The notes beneath the pieces are model-generated. The model saw only the letters and a list, made by a program, of their open reading frames with translations, made no database searches and was not told the origin of the DNA. The position numbers and the translations under genes are program-made. From assembly GCA_964571805.1 (NCBI GenBank), contig CAZNDI010000054.1:1-7978 (forward strand): a stretch of DNA of 7,978 nucleotides, given 5' to 3'. The stretch comes from JAUHWS01 sp964571805 (GTDB lineage: Bacteria; Patescibacteriota; Gracilibacteria; UM-FILTER-43-11). Shown piece after piece: positions 1 through 6,292 of the stretch. Within the stretch, counting starts at the first letter, position 1; the number at the start of each line of letters is the position of its first letter.

Positions 1-80
1 CGAAGCGGTCTCAGCTTTTTACCTTATTCAATATTTTACCCGCTCGTTTCTCCCCGGACCCCTAAATATCCTGGAATCAA
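1..80. repeat. Dispersed repeat, copy 1 (cut by window edge)
   Basis: This stretch closely matches 2602-2680. Both copies begin CGAAGCGGTC, share CAGCTTT and ACCTT, carry TTTCTCCCCGGACCCCTA near the end and finish with ATCAA. Between these blocks the copies differ by substitutions and small indels, so they are old or rapidly diverging. No reading frame is maintained. The left part of this copy is missing at the window edge: copy 2 continues to the left into a CCGGGGAGAA arm that pairs with TTCTCCCCGG. It looks like a non-coding interspersed repeat. Resemblance to Bacteroidota intergenic repeats is from memory only. Confidence 0.75.
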
Positions 81-225
81 CACAACATCAAGTAACTCGG
101 AAATCTATCCCCAATTTCAAAGACTATATCCAGTATATAAAAGAAGGTTACGAGGGGTTAAATATAGATGAAAATTGTCCCCCACAAAAAACCATGCTAA
201 TCTTTCCGCAATAAATTTAGAATCT

Positions 226-714
226 ATGAAAATTAAAATTTTTGCTACTGGGGGGACATTTGATAAGGAGTATGATCCTGTGAGCCAAGAGCTCTACTTA
301 GAAGAAACTCATTTGCCAGAAATGCTCCAGTTTGTCCGTTCGCGGCTAGATATAAGCATCGAAAAAATCATGTTTAAAGACAGCCTAGAGATGACGGAGG
401 AGGATCGGGAGACGATGGCACTAAGATGTCAGGAGATTGAGGAAGATGAGATCGTTTTCACACATGGCACAGACACGATGACTGAAACGGCTAAGGCCAT
501 TGCCAAGCACAACCTCAATAAGACGATTGTGATCACGGGAGCCATGATTCCCTATAAATTTGACGGCTCTTGTGCTCTTTTTAATTTGGGAAGCGCCTTA
601 GCCTTTGTTCAAACTTTGCCTCCAGGTGTTTATATTTCAATGGATGGGCGCTATTTTAAGTGGGATAATGTTAGGAAGAATAAGGAGACGGGTGAGTTTG
701 AAATACTAAAGTGA
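226..714 (+). CDS. Short asparaginase-domain protein (asparaginase N-terminal domain only)
   Basis: A 162-residue protein that covers only the N-terminal catalytic domain of the type I/II L-asparaginase family. Visible motifs are TGGTFDKEY at residues 8-16 (first active-site Thr11 and the Tyr-containing flexible loop), HGTDTM at 80-85 (second catalytic Thr82-Asp83 pair) and TGAMIP at 104-109. Full asparaginases are about 320-350 residues with a C-terminal domain that completes the active site in the tetramer. That half is absent, yet the protein ends cleanly, and stand-alone versions of this size are, as I recall, annotated in many bacteria. Hydrolysis of asparagine or a related amide is therefore plausible but unproven. 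I chose ATG 226 because the protein family starts at MKIKIF; an in-frame TTG at 175 would add 17 residues unlike the family. No clear Shine-Dalgarno. It lies 46 bases upstream of the next gene. Confidence 0.85.
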   Translation: MKIKIFATGGTFDKEYDPVSQELYLEETHLPEMLQFVRSRLDISIEKIMFKDSLEMTEEDRETMALRCQEIEEDEIVFTHGTDTMTETAKAIAKHNLNKTIVITGAMIPYKFDGSCALFNLGSALAFVQTLPPGVYISMDGRYFKWDNVRKNKETGEFEILK

Positions 715-760
715 GCTTGATATTTAACGTTGGATATTTATTATTTAAAAATTTAAGACG

Positions 761-1333
761 ATGCCATCAAACCCTTCTGTCGAAATACCTCTAAGCAAAA
801 CTAAAATTATACTCATGATTTTGGGATCCATTTTATTTGTTGCGGGGAGCTATTTTTCTATGAAAGTATATGCTGATATACAAACCAAATATGATCCTAT
901 GTTTTTTAAAGGAGTGGCCATATTTTGTATGGTTATTTTTACCTATGCGGGCATTGCTGCGTTAATAAAATTATTTGATAGTAAGCTCGGCCTAACCATT
1001 AATCGTGAAGGTCTGATTGACAACACTACTGGGGCGAGCGTTGGACTGATAAAATGGGCAGACATAACGGAAATAAAAACCGGAGAAATCAAATCAAATA
1101 AATTTCTTGTAATAAAGGTAAAAGATCCTGAGGGGTATATTGCTAAGGGGAAGAGTTTTTTTAAAAGAAGATTACTACAAATGAATTATATTCAATATGG
1201 AGGACCGATCCATATTGGCTCCGGCACTTTAAAGTGTAAGTTCTCTGAACTTGAAAAATTAATAAGAGAGGCATTTGAAGAAAGTAGGTCGATGTCAAAG
1301 AATGCGAATTCGCTTGAATCAGATAATTTATGA
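761..1333 (+). CDS. STM3941 family membrane protein
   Basis: A 190-residue protein with two hydrophobic segments near the N terminus (about residues 15-37 and 48-68), then a soluble domain of about 120 residues. The opening EIPLSKTKI, the two-helix N terminus, the central IKWADITEI and the FLVIKVKDPEGYI followed by YGGPIHIGSGTLKC are what I recognise as the STM3941 family, named after a Salmonella locus. The biochemical role is unknown; the soluble part resembles PH-like membrane-associated folds. ATG start without a Shine-Dalgarno, after an A/T-rich leader. The C-terminal 20 residues are low in hydrophobicity and probably disordered. A decayed second copy of its 3' half follows immediately, so this was once a tandem pair. 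Confidence 0.75.
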   Translation: MPSNPSVEIPLSKTKIILMILGSILFVAGSYFSMKVYADIQTKYDPMFFKGVAIFCMVIFTYAGIAALIKLFDSKLGLTINREGLIDNTTGASVGLIKWADITEIKTGEIKSNKFLVIKVKDPEGYIAKGKSFFKRRLLQMNYIQYGGPIHIGSGTLKCKFSELEKLIREAFEESRSMSKNANSLESDNL

Positions 1334-1373
1334 GGCCTTCAGCCTCTGCTATTAAAATTCTGCTTCTATCCTA

Positions 1374-1569
1374 TTCCTATTGGTTAAGGTTTATGATCCT
1401 CAAAAATACACAGACAATTTAAAGGGAATACTTCAAAGAAAATACTTCAAGCGAATCAAATTAAATTTACCCCCCCATTTCTATCTCTTCTAAACGACTA
1501 AAATATAGTTTTTCTGACATGGAGAAGTGGATTCGGGAGGGGTGGGAACGGAGTAAAATGGAAAAGTGA
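1374..1569 (+). pseudogene. Remnant of a second STM3941-family gene (3' part, frameshifted)
   Basis: Translating from 1374 gives FLLVKVYDPQKYTDN, which aligns with FLVIKVKDPEGYIAK of the intact gene at 761-1333. The match then moves to another frame: from about 1474 the reading is PISISSKRLKYSFSDMEKW and then IREGWERSKMEK, ending at TGA 1567-1569. This corresponds to PIHIGSGTLKCKFSELEKLIREAFEESR in the intact copy. The frame change falls at a run of seven C at 1470-1476, and the stretch between the matching blocks is shortened. The 5' half of the gene, including both membrane segments, is missing. It is therefore a dead duplicate and not just a sequencing slip, although the C7 run could hide one miscalled base. 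Confidence 0.8.
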
Positions 1570-1631
1570 GGTTAATTTGATTGCTTTATTTTAATAAATA
1601 TGTTAAAAGAAGGTCAATAACTGCAAAAAGA

Positions 1632-2090
1632 ATGGCTCTCTCCGAACCCTCACAATTTGCACTAGATTTATTAGTAGAACCTGCAAATGACTGTTGGGGT
1701 TATTCAAATGCAGAAAAAGCAAAGTTAATTGCAAAGATGGAAAATGATAGAAGGGAAATCACATGGCTTGTGGGAAATTCCCCATTCAGCATTAAACAAA
1801 TGGAAGACCTTAGGGAAAATGCTAAAAAAGCAATTGGCATATTTCTTGCACTGTGTGTAACGCCGTATGGTGGAATTGAAGCGGCCTTAGATGGACTAGC
1901 TCAAGAAAAACATCTTCTGGGCAGCTATAAAAATGTTCACGTTAAGTTTCTTGGAGCTAATTTAACTTTAACAACAATTGGTCGACCCAGAAAAGCCTGG
2001 CCAAGAGTTTTGTTAGATATTGGCTCAGAAGAAGATTTCAATGAATTGAAAGCATTAATGAGGGATAGTATTGTCTCTATGGAAGAATGA
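1632..2090 (+). CDS. Hypothetical protein, 152 residues
   Basis: I do not recognise this protein. From ATG 1632 it starts MALSEPSQFALDLLVEPAND, is soluble and mixed in charge, has a moderately hydrophobic stretch GIFLALCVTPYGGIEAALDG in the middle and an acidic end (EEDFNELKALMRDSIVSMEE). There is no signal peptide or transmembrane helix. An in-frame TTG at 1581 would add 17 residues; ATG 1632 is preferred because AAAAAG sits just upstream and the TTG leader reads like non-coding sequence. It lies 62 bases after the STM3941 remnant and ends 10 bases before a strong terminator, so it is probably the last gene of its transcript. The stop-free length and normal composition support a real gene. 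Confidence 0.65.
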   Translation: MALSEPSQFALDLLVEPANDCWGYSNAEKAKLIAKMENDRREITWLVGNSPFSIKQMEDLRENAKKAIGIFLALCVTPYGGIEAALDGLAQEKHLLGSYKNVHVKFLGANLTLTTIGRPRKAWPRVLLDIGSEEDFNELKALMRDSIVSMEE

Positions 2091-2094
2091 TAAT

Positions 2095-2131
2095 AAAAAA
2101 CCACTCTGAGATTGAGTGGCGACTTTTTATT
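2095..2131 (+). terminator. Rho-independent terminator after the 1632-2090 gene
   Basis: CCACTC (2101-2106) pairs perfectly with GAGTGG (2114-2119) around a seven-base loop. It is preceded by A6 and followed by CGACTTTTTATTTT. The A-run and T-run also pair, so it could act in both directions. It begins only a few bases after the stop codon at 2090. Confidence 0.85.
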
Positions 2132-2145
2132 TTAGGGAGGTGGTT

Positions 2146-2223
2146 CGTAGCACCAGAGGCTTGCTATCTACGTACAGAGGAGTGATCCACAAGTTTCGTA
2201 ACAAACGGTTTGTACTATCTACG
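2146..2223. repeat. Twin REP-like hairpins, two 27-base units
   Basis: Two units of identical length (2146-2172 and 2197-2223) each begin CGTA and end CTATCTACG, so the CGTA/TACG ends pair. Their centres differ but both are self-complementary. Unit 2 has the palindrome ACAAACGGTTTGT at 2201-2213; unit 1 has the weaker GCACCAGAGGCTTGC. Both are preceded by TT, giving TTCGTA. On the minus strand each reads CGTAGATAG then a palindrome, recalling REP elements with a GTAG foot. No REP-associated tyrosine transposase gene is in the window. Confidence 0.6.
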
Positions 2224-2349
2224 ACCGGAATGAATTTTATCATGTATAAAAAAGTTATGCAATAGAATTTTAGGGTATCAGAATATTTCCCCCCTTTAGT
2301 TTCGGGTATTCCCTTTTTTGATGCGCTAAGTTTTTTTATAAATAATTTT

Positions 2350-2427
2350 GCTGGAGCATTCTTGTAGATTGCTTCAGCCTTCTCACTTCCCATCGAACGC
2401 TGGAGCGCTTTTGTAGAGGGGTTCAGC
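2350..2427. repeat. Pair of 29-base repeats with GCTGGAGC / TTCAGC ends
   Basis: 2350-2378 and 2399-2427 align without gaps with about 6 mismatches in 29. Both start GCTGGAGC, share TTGTAGA in the middle and end TTCAGC. The ends are near-complementary, so each unit can fold into a hairpin. They are separated by 20 unrelated bases. The function is unknown. Confidence 0.6.
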
Positions 2428-2589
2428 GACCAACTTCCTATAATTTTTCTAACGCAAATTGGTATTAATTATTCTAAATCCACTTCCAACCAAAATCACA
2501 CCCTCCACTTCTTCCCGGCTATCGCCGATTGCGTTTTGTTTTTTCTCCCAGTGATCTGTCACTTTTGATGGCAAAAGTAACCAAAACCA

Positions 2590-2680
2590 CCGGGGAGAAC
2601 ACGAAGCGGTCGCAGCTTTATACCTTTTCCCATCTCAATACCCGCCGTTTCTCCCCGGACCCCTAGTTACCGGGTATCAA
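2590..2680. repeat. Dispersed repeat, copy 2, with internal inverted pair
   Basis: 2602-2680 is the second copy of the repeat at 1-80. In this copy CCGGGGAGAA (2590-2599) is the exact reverse complement of TTCTCCCCGG (2649-2658), so the unit could fold with a loop of about 50 bases. Just upstream is CTTTTGATGGCAAAAG, a further small inverted pair. The copies lie about 2.6 kb apart in the same orientation, on either side of the asparaginase to 1632-2090 gene block. Confidence 0.75.
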
Positions 2681-2833
2681 TAAGAAATGCGAAGTTAAAG
2701 CTACTAACCACAAATGAGAAGGTTTTAAGAATGGATGACCTGTAGCAATAAAAAGCAATCAGATTGAACCTTTTTTACTCTTGAGTTAAGATAGCTAAGT
2801 GAAACTATATTTAGAATATTAAATTAAAACAGC

Positions 2834-3100
2834 ATGGCAAACGTTACCGTGAATGGGAAAGTTTATGAAGTGGATGAAAATTCTGAAGAGTCTCTGATGA
2901 ATCAACTCAAGAATCAGGGGGTAGAAATAGTGGCTGCTTGTAATGGAGCTGGCATCTGTCAGACGTGTGCGGTCACCGTGCACTCAGGGGACCTCACTCC
3001 TAAAACAGATACGGAAGAAATGATGGACTTACCCGATGGACAACGTCTCAGTTGCCAGTGCCAAGCCAAATCTGATTTAGACATTGAACTTGTTTACTAA
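2834..3100 (+). CDS. [2Fe-2S] ferredoxin
   Basis: An 88-residue single-domain ferredoxin, an electron carrier in the cytoplasm. The cluster ligands are visible: Cys36, Cys42 and Cys45 in AACNGAGICQTCAVTV, and Cys74 in RLSCQCQA. The C-X5-C-X2-C...C spacing is the adrenodoxin/Isc-like pattern rather than the C-X4-C-X2-C of plant-type proteins, although the gap to the last Cys (28 residues) is short. An extra Cys76 lies two residues after the last ligand. The protein is acidic, as expected for an electron donor. ATG 2834 follows an A/T-rich leader without a Shine-Dalgarno. No reductase or Isc gene is adjacent; the next gene is hflX, 92 bases downstream on the same strand, so co-transcription is possible. 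The partner is unknown. Confidence 0.9.
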   Translation: MANVTVNGKVYEVDENSEESLMNQLKNQGVEIVAACNGAGICQTCAVTVHSGDLTPKTDTEEMMDLPDGQRLSCQCQAKSDLDIELVY

Positions 3101-3108
3101 GCGGCCAG

Positions 3109-3172
3109 GGGTTAGTGGCTAGTAAACACAAATGCTTATCGCTAACCCAATCCAATAGGTCCCCTTCGGGGC
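3109..3172. other. Hairpin-forming leader between ferredoxin gene and hflX
   Basis: GGGTTAG (3109-3115) pairs with CTAACCC (3142-3148), and CCCC-TTC-GGGG follows at 3161-3171. Neither has a T-run, so neither is a standard terminator. They may be a processing or translation-control structure in the hflX leader, or chance. Confidence 0.3.
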
Positions 3173-3192
3173 TAGCCTCCTCACCACTCCCC

Positions 3193-4278
3193 ATGAAGCC
3201 AAAGGCTATTTTAGTCGACATCATTGCGCCCGAGACGACCGCCGAAGAAAGCTTGGCGCGTTTGAATGAACTCGAATCCCTCCTGGTGACCTATGGGGGC
3301 TTTGTGATTGTGAGGAAGATCCAGCGTAAACAAATGCCGAACTATCAAACTTATATCGGCAAAGGGAAGGTGGAAGAAATTCTCGCCGATGCCATGGAGT
3401 TGGGGGCCACTTTTGTGATCATCAACAACCTCCTCAAGCCACAGCAATTGTATAACCTGACGTCTAAATTTGAAGCAGACAAAATAACGGTGTGGGACAA
3501 AGTGGACCTGATTTTGAAGATTTTTGAAAAGCATGCCAGCACCAAAGAAGCCAAACTCCAAATAGAATTGGCTAGCCTCAAACACCTAGGGCCAAGAATT
3601 TTTAAGATGGGAGCCGAGCTGATGCGTCAAGGAGGAGGGATTGGGACTCGTGGTCAAGGTGAAACGAACATTGAAGTGATGAAGCGGCACATCCGCACCC
3701 GGGAGCAAAAATTGAAATCTGACCTCGAAAAAGTGGCCAAAAATCAGGAGGGACAAAGGAATAAGCGAAAGGATCAGGGTTTTAAAACTGTGGCGATTGT
3801 CGGTTACACCAATGCGGGAAAGTCTGCCCTGCTCACAAGCCTGACGAATAAAAATGTGAAAGTGAAAAATGAACTCTTTGCCACCTTAGACAGTCGAATC
3901 GGGAAGGTCTATTTGGGGGAAAATCAAAGTGTCCTCGTTTCTGACACCATCGGATTCATACGCGATTTACCGCCAGAATTGATTGAGGCGTTTAAATCCA
4001 CCCTCGCTGAGACGCTTTATGCTGACCTACTTCTTCATGTGGTGGATGCGAGTGATTTTGAGTTGGATTGGAAGATTGAGGTGGTTCAAAAAATATTATC
4101 AGAACTGGGTTGTAACCATAAGCGAAAAATTTTTGTGTTCAATAAAATTGACCTCATCTCACCAAGTCATCAAGAGCGATTGGCAGAAAAGTTTGCCCAC
4201 CTCAATCCCCTCTTCATTTCGGCGGAACAGAAGATTAATCTCGATTTACTAAAGGAAAGGGTGAGTTCTAGTTTTTAA
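3193..4278 (+). CDS. hflX: Ribosome-associated GTPase HflX
   Basis: A 361-residue GTPase that in studied bacteria binds the 50S subunit and splits stalled or hibernating ribosomes. The N-terminal HflX domain (about residues 1-190) carries TYIGKGKVEEI (53-63) and the glycine-rich GGGIGTRGQGETNIE (147-161). A helical linker rich in Lys/Glu follows. The GTPase domain has G1 GYTNAGKS (204-211), switch I Thr231, G3 DTIGF (251-255), G4 NKID (317-320) and G5 SA (343-344). Length is normal for a minimal HflX without a long C-terminal tail. I start at ATG 3193 because homology begins at MKPKAILVDI. An upstream in-frame GTG at 3115 would add 26 residues coded partly by an inverted repeat. The wording of the domain (DIIAPETT, NLLKPQQLYN, GPRIF) is closer to candidate-phylum HflX than to typical Bacteroidota HflX, from memory. 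Confidence 0.95.
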   Translation: MKPKAILVDIIAPETTAEESLARLNELESLLVTYGGFVIVRKIQRKQMPNYQTYIGKGKVEEILADAMELGATFVIINNLLKPQQLYNLTSKFEADKITVWDKVDLILKIFEKHASTKEAKLQIELASLKHLGPRIFKMGAELMRQGGGIGTRGQGETNIEVMKRHIRTREQKLKSDLEKVAKNQEGQRNKRKDQGFKTVAIVGYTNAGKSALLTSLTNKNVKVKNELFATLDSRIGKVYLGENQSVLVSDTIGFIRDLPPELIEAFKSTLAETLYADLLLHVVDASDFELDWKIEVVQKILSELGCNHKRKIFVFNKIDLISPSHQERLAEKFAHLNPLFISAEQKINLDLLKERVSSSF

Positions 4279-4359
4279 AATTGGATGGTGAGGGTTAAAA
4301 CAAAGGGTAAAACAATAAGTTTAATTGAATGTATGAATTTAGAAATAATTAATATTTTG

Positions 4360-4387
4360 TTGACAAATAAAAAATTAATAACATAAT
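4360..4387 (+). promoter_or_regulatory. Sigma70-like promoter for the 4409 gene
   Basis: A perfect -35 box TTGACA (4360-4365) is followed after 16 bases by CATAAT (4382-4387); an alternative -10, TAATAA, starts two bases later. The gene start lies 21 bases downstream, and AGAAGGAAGGTG directly before the ATG is a strong Shine-Dalgarno. No other gene in the window shows such a classical signal pair. Confidence 0.6.
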
Positions 4388-4408
4388 AAAAGAGAAGGAA
4401 GGTGAAAT

Positions 4409-4792
4409 ATGTGGGAATTGGTACTGGGAGTTGTCCTTTCCATCAACGCAGTAGCAGCCCCTGAAAGGACTGTGAAAACCTGGGGCATGACCACGGAATG
4501 CAATCAACGCTCGTGGTGGCCGTCGGCAGGCCTCCCCTACCTGATCATCAGTGATCAGGAAGTCTGGTTGGGACTGTGGGGGGAGAGTATGTTCCACAAG
4601 CTTCAACTCGTCGCAAAGACGGGCGAAGAAGGAGGGCTGGAACACGTTTGTGGAAAAGACCCATGGAGGGCCAAGATCATGCGGACCAAAGACGGTTCGA
4701 TCTTGCTCACGAGCAGCGATGGGTGGATCCACTTCGTGCCCACGACTGACCCCAACGTTTACGAGCCGACTCACATCGGCCCTCGGTCTTAA
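4409..4792 (+). CDS. Hypothetical small secreted protein, GC-rich
   Basis: A 127-residue protein that I do not recognise. The first 17 residues (MWELVLGVVLSINAVAA) are hydrophobic and end in AVAA before PERT, a plausible signal-peptide cleavage site, although the positive N-terminal charge is missing. The mature part has two Cys (CNQRSWWP and HVCGKD) and many Trp, suggesting a compact extracellular domain. The start is well supported by a strong Shine-Dalgarno and promoter. Its codons and surroundings are visibly richer in G and C than the AT-rich flanks, and a strong GC hairpin follows. Long frames in the other direction (4349-4897 minus) and in the +1 frame are shadows of this GC-rich stretch. 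The mismatch in composition suggests acquisition or a different selective regime. Confidence 0.65.
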   Translation: MWELVLGVVLSINAVAAPERTVKTWGMTTECNQRSWWPSAGLPYLIISDQEVWLGLWGESMFHKLQLVAKTGEEGGLEHVCGKDPWRAKIMRTKDGSILLTSSDGWIHFVPTTDPNVYEPTHIGPRS

Positions 4793-4832
4793 CTGCCTCC
4801 TCGTGTGGCTGGAAAAGACTGAGCACTTCTCG

Positions 4833-4856
4833 GGCGCCTGGCTCACCCCAGGCGCC
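4833..4856 (+). terminator. Strong GC hairpin downstream of the 4409 gene
   Basis: GGCGCCTGG (4833-4841) and CCAGGCGCC (4848-4856) form a perfect 9-bp stem around the loop CTCACC. No clean T-run follows (AGTAATTTAATATT), so it may stabilise the 3' end of the transcript rather than act as a textbook terminator. It marks the right end of the GC-rich island. Confidence 0.6.
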
Positions 4857-4950
4857 AGTAATTTAATATTGATAAAGGTGTTCTTTCTATTATGCATTTA
4901 AATGCTAAAATTTAATCGATTACCAATTTCTCGCTTCTAAGCTAGGCTGG

Positions 4951-4988
4951 AAAAATACTTCGTCTATACCTCTCAATTAAGTATTTTT
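4951..4988. repeat. AAAAATACTT inverted repeat just left of the cassette array
   Basis: AAAAATACTT (4951-4960) and AAGTATTTTT (4979-4988) are perfect 10-bp inverted arms. They lie 26 bases before the first cassette boundary at 5014. ACTTCGT also recurs at 4957 and 4997. It could be a bidirectional terminator or part of the site where the array begins. The palindrome GCATTTAAATGC (4894-4905) lies slightly further left. Confidence 0.4.
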
Positions 4989-5013
4989 ATGAAAACACTT
5001 CGTATAGAAACGA

Positions 5014-5899
5014 GTTGTACGAAATTTTCTCGGGGCTTAATATACAAATATGAAAGATATTTTTGGAAAAGCATTATACAATTACTGGAAAGGCGATCGC
5101 AAAACGCCATATAAGATTCGACGTGATGATGATTATACAGATGAAAGTAGCCTAAAAGACTATTTCAATAGAGAGTTTTACCCCACTGAAAAAACTGTAG
5201 CTCATCATGTTAAAGGAAAAATTTTGGATGTAGGCTGTGGAGCTGGGCGGCACATTTTGCACTACCAAAAACGTGGCTATGACATTACGGGAATAGACAA
5301 TTCACCATTTGCAATTAAAACCTGCAAAGAACGTGGCAGCAAAAAAGCAAAAATAATGGACATTTTTCATCCAAAATTTTCCACAAACTCTTTCGACACT
5401 ATATTACTTTTTGGTCACAATATTGGCATTGGTGGGACATTAGCAGGTGCTAAACGGCTACTTTCATCTCTCAGAAAACTCGTAAAAGAAGATGGTGTTT
5501 TGCTCCTCACCACAATTGATGTAACTAAAACAAAAGAAAAAGTTCACCAAAAATATCAGCAGAATAATCGCACAGCAAATCGTTATGTTGGCGAAATAAA
5601 AATTCGGATTGAATATAAAGACCAAATTGGAAACTGGTTTCAGTGGCTTCACGTAGATCCAAAAACGCTCAAAAAATTAGCAAAAGAAACTGGCTGGGAA
5701 GTTTCAAATCTAAATGAAACCAGTAGCGGTGAATGCTCTGCTGTGCTCAGTCCATGCTGAAACCGCCCCGAGAAAACATCGTACAACAGAGACTAGGCGG
5801 TTCATTCGCTCCACTTCGTTCCGCTCATTCTCCCAAATTTGACGGGCGTACGCCTTTCGGCGTATTTTACACCCGTCAAACATCGCCTAGTCTCGAACG
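5014..5899 (+). mobile_element. Cassette 1 (methyltransferase) with 23-base terminal inverted repeats
   Basis: The left arm 5014-5036 (GTT-GTAC-GAAAT...) and right arm 5765-5787 (...ACATC-GTAC-AAC) are reverse complements at 21 of 23 positions. The only mismatch is the two-base AA versus CA step. The left arm is preceded by AAACGA, not by a recognisable attC right half, so this is the first cassette. If recombination cuts between G and TT as in integrons, the mobile unit is 5015-5899. Confidence 0.8.
5050..5760 (+). CDS. Class I SAM-dependent methyltransferase (cassette gene)
   Basis: A 236-residue cytoplasmic methyltransferase of the Rossmann type. Motif I ILDVGCGAGRH (58-68) binds S-adenosylmethionine, GIDNS (81-85) supplies the acidic residue for the ribose, and FDTILLFGHNIG (115-126) is the motif IV region. 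VKEDGVLLLTT (145-155) is the following strand. The C-terminal half is Lys-rich and ends ECSAVLSPC four bases before the right cassette arm. The substrate cannot be read from the sequence; a small-molecule or lipid substrate is as likely as a macromolecule. ATG 5050 lies 36 bases inside the cassette, with leader TTAATATACAAAT and no Shine-Dalgarno. Transcription must come from outside the cassette or from an unrecognised promoter. Confidence 0.85.
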   Translation: MKDIFGKALYNYWKGDRKTPYKIRRDDDYTDESSLKDYFNREFYPTEKTVAHHVKGKILDVGCGAGRHILHYQKRGYDITGIDNSPFAIKTCKERGSKKAKIMDIFHPKFSTNSFDTILLFGHNIGIGGTLAGAKRLLSSLRKLVKEDGVLLLTTIDVTKTKEKVHQKYQQNNRTANRYVGEIKIRIEYKDQIGNWFQWLHVDPKTLKKLAKETGWEVSNLNETSSGECSAVLSPC

Positions 5900-5905
5900 T
5901 TATAG
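5781..5905 (+). other. attC: attC-like site 1 (branched, 125 bases)
   Basis: R''-like GTACAAC (5781-5787) and R'-like GTTATAG (5899-5905) enclose the 11-bp stem GAGACTAGGCG (5789-5799) / CGCCTAGTCTC (5884-5894). The middle holds a nested hairpin: TTTGACGGG (5838-5846) with CCCGTCAAA (5872-5880), and inside it TACGCC with GGCGTA (5849-5864). ACATC occurs both before R'' (5776) and at the inner right stem (5880). Confidence 0.8.
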
Positions 5906-6292
5906 GAAATTTTATTCACCTAACAAACCAATAATATGAAAAAAATAATAATCAACATTGTTGCTATTGGTCTATTTGCCTTAGCCTTCACGGCACCCTG
6001 GCTTTGGATTGATAATGGAGAAGACATTATGGAAAGCCAGTTCTTTCGGGGAAATGATTCCGAGAATTTCAAAAAGCCAAAAGGTACTTGCGATTGCGAT
6101 GGGTCATGTATAAATGTTAAATGGGTGCCGTTCGGCGCAAAAGTAGATGCTTGTGCTGATGATTATTATTTTATTTCATTTTGGGGACAAAGATTCTACA
6201 TGGACGGTGAATAAAACATCCTATAACAGCGTGTATGCGGTTCCGCTACGCTCCACCCATATTGCTAACGTAACATCGCATACACGCGTACG
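5899..6292 (+). mobile_element. Cassette 2 (small secreted protein) with 22-base terminal inverted repeats
   Basis: The left arm 5899-5920 (GTT-ATAG-GAAAT...) and right arm 6206-6227 (...ACATC-CTAT-AAC) are complementary at 20 of 22 positions, with the single AA/CA mismatch step. The right arm includes the last two codons and the TAA stop of the gene. The smallest cassette, 393 bases as a mobile unit (5900-6292). Confidence 0.8.
5936..6214 (+). CDS. Small secreted or membrane-anchored protein (cassette gene)
   Basis: A 92-residue protein of unknown function. MKKIIINIVAIGLFALAFTA is a lysine-started hydrophobic segment, either a signal peptide or a single membrane anchor. The rest is soluble and acidic to neutral, with four Cys: CDCDGSC at 52-58 and one at 72 (DAC). 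Close Cys spacing in an exported domain suggests disulfides or metal binding, but no family is recognised. The C terminus WGQRFYMDGE is formed inside the right cassette arm. ATG 5936 follows ACCAATAAT, with no Shine-Dalgarno, 37 bases after the cassette boundary. Confidence 0.7.
   Translation: MKKIIINIVAIGLFALAFTAPWLWIDNGEDIMESQFFRGNDSENFKKPKGTCDCDGSCINVKWVPFGAKVDACADDYYFISFWGQRFYMDGE

Larger units (their letters stand above)
2132..2833. other. About 700 bases without a convincing gene, rich in structured repeats
   Basis: The only sizeable frame (2127-2393, minus strand) is explained by repeats at both ends and shows no domain. The region contains twin 27-base hairpins (2146-2223), a pair of 29-base GCTGGAGC...TTCAGC units (2350-2427) and a dispersed repeat with a 10-bp inverted pair (2590-2680). 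The last 150 bases before the ferredoxin gene are AT-rich and must hold its promoter, but I cannot point to clear boxes. The overall look is of a landing zone for interspersed repeats between two transcription units. Confidence 0.6.

Noticed and set aside
2127..2393. Minus-strand frame of 88 codons
   Set aside because: It runs through the twin hairpins and one of the 29-base repeats, has no domain and no start signal, and is best explained as repeat sequence.
3115..3192. Upstream GTG start giving HflX 26 extra residues
   Set aside because: The added part is low-complexity and coded partly by inverted repeats, while family similarity starts at ATG 3193.
3211..3585. Minus-strand frames inside hflX
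   Set aside because: They lie wholly within a well-supported GTPase gene and are shadows of its codon pattern.
4349..4897. Minus-strand frame of 182 codons opposite the 4409 gene
   Set aside because: It crosses the terminator hairpin and promoter of the + strand gene, lacks a recognisable domain, and GC-rich sequence easily yields long opposing frames.
5733..5939. + strand frame of 68 codons over attC-like site 1
   Set aside because: It overlaps the end of the methyltransferase gene and reads through the structured recombination site; its residues only reflect the hairpins.
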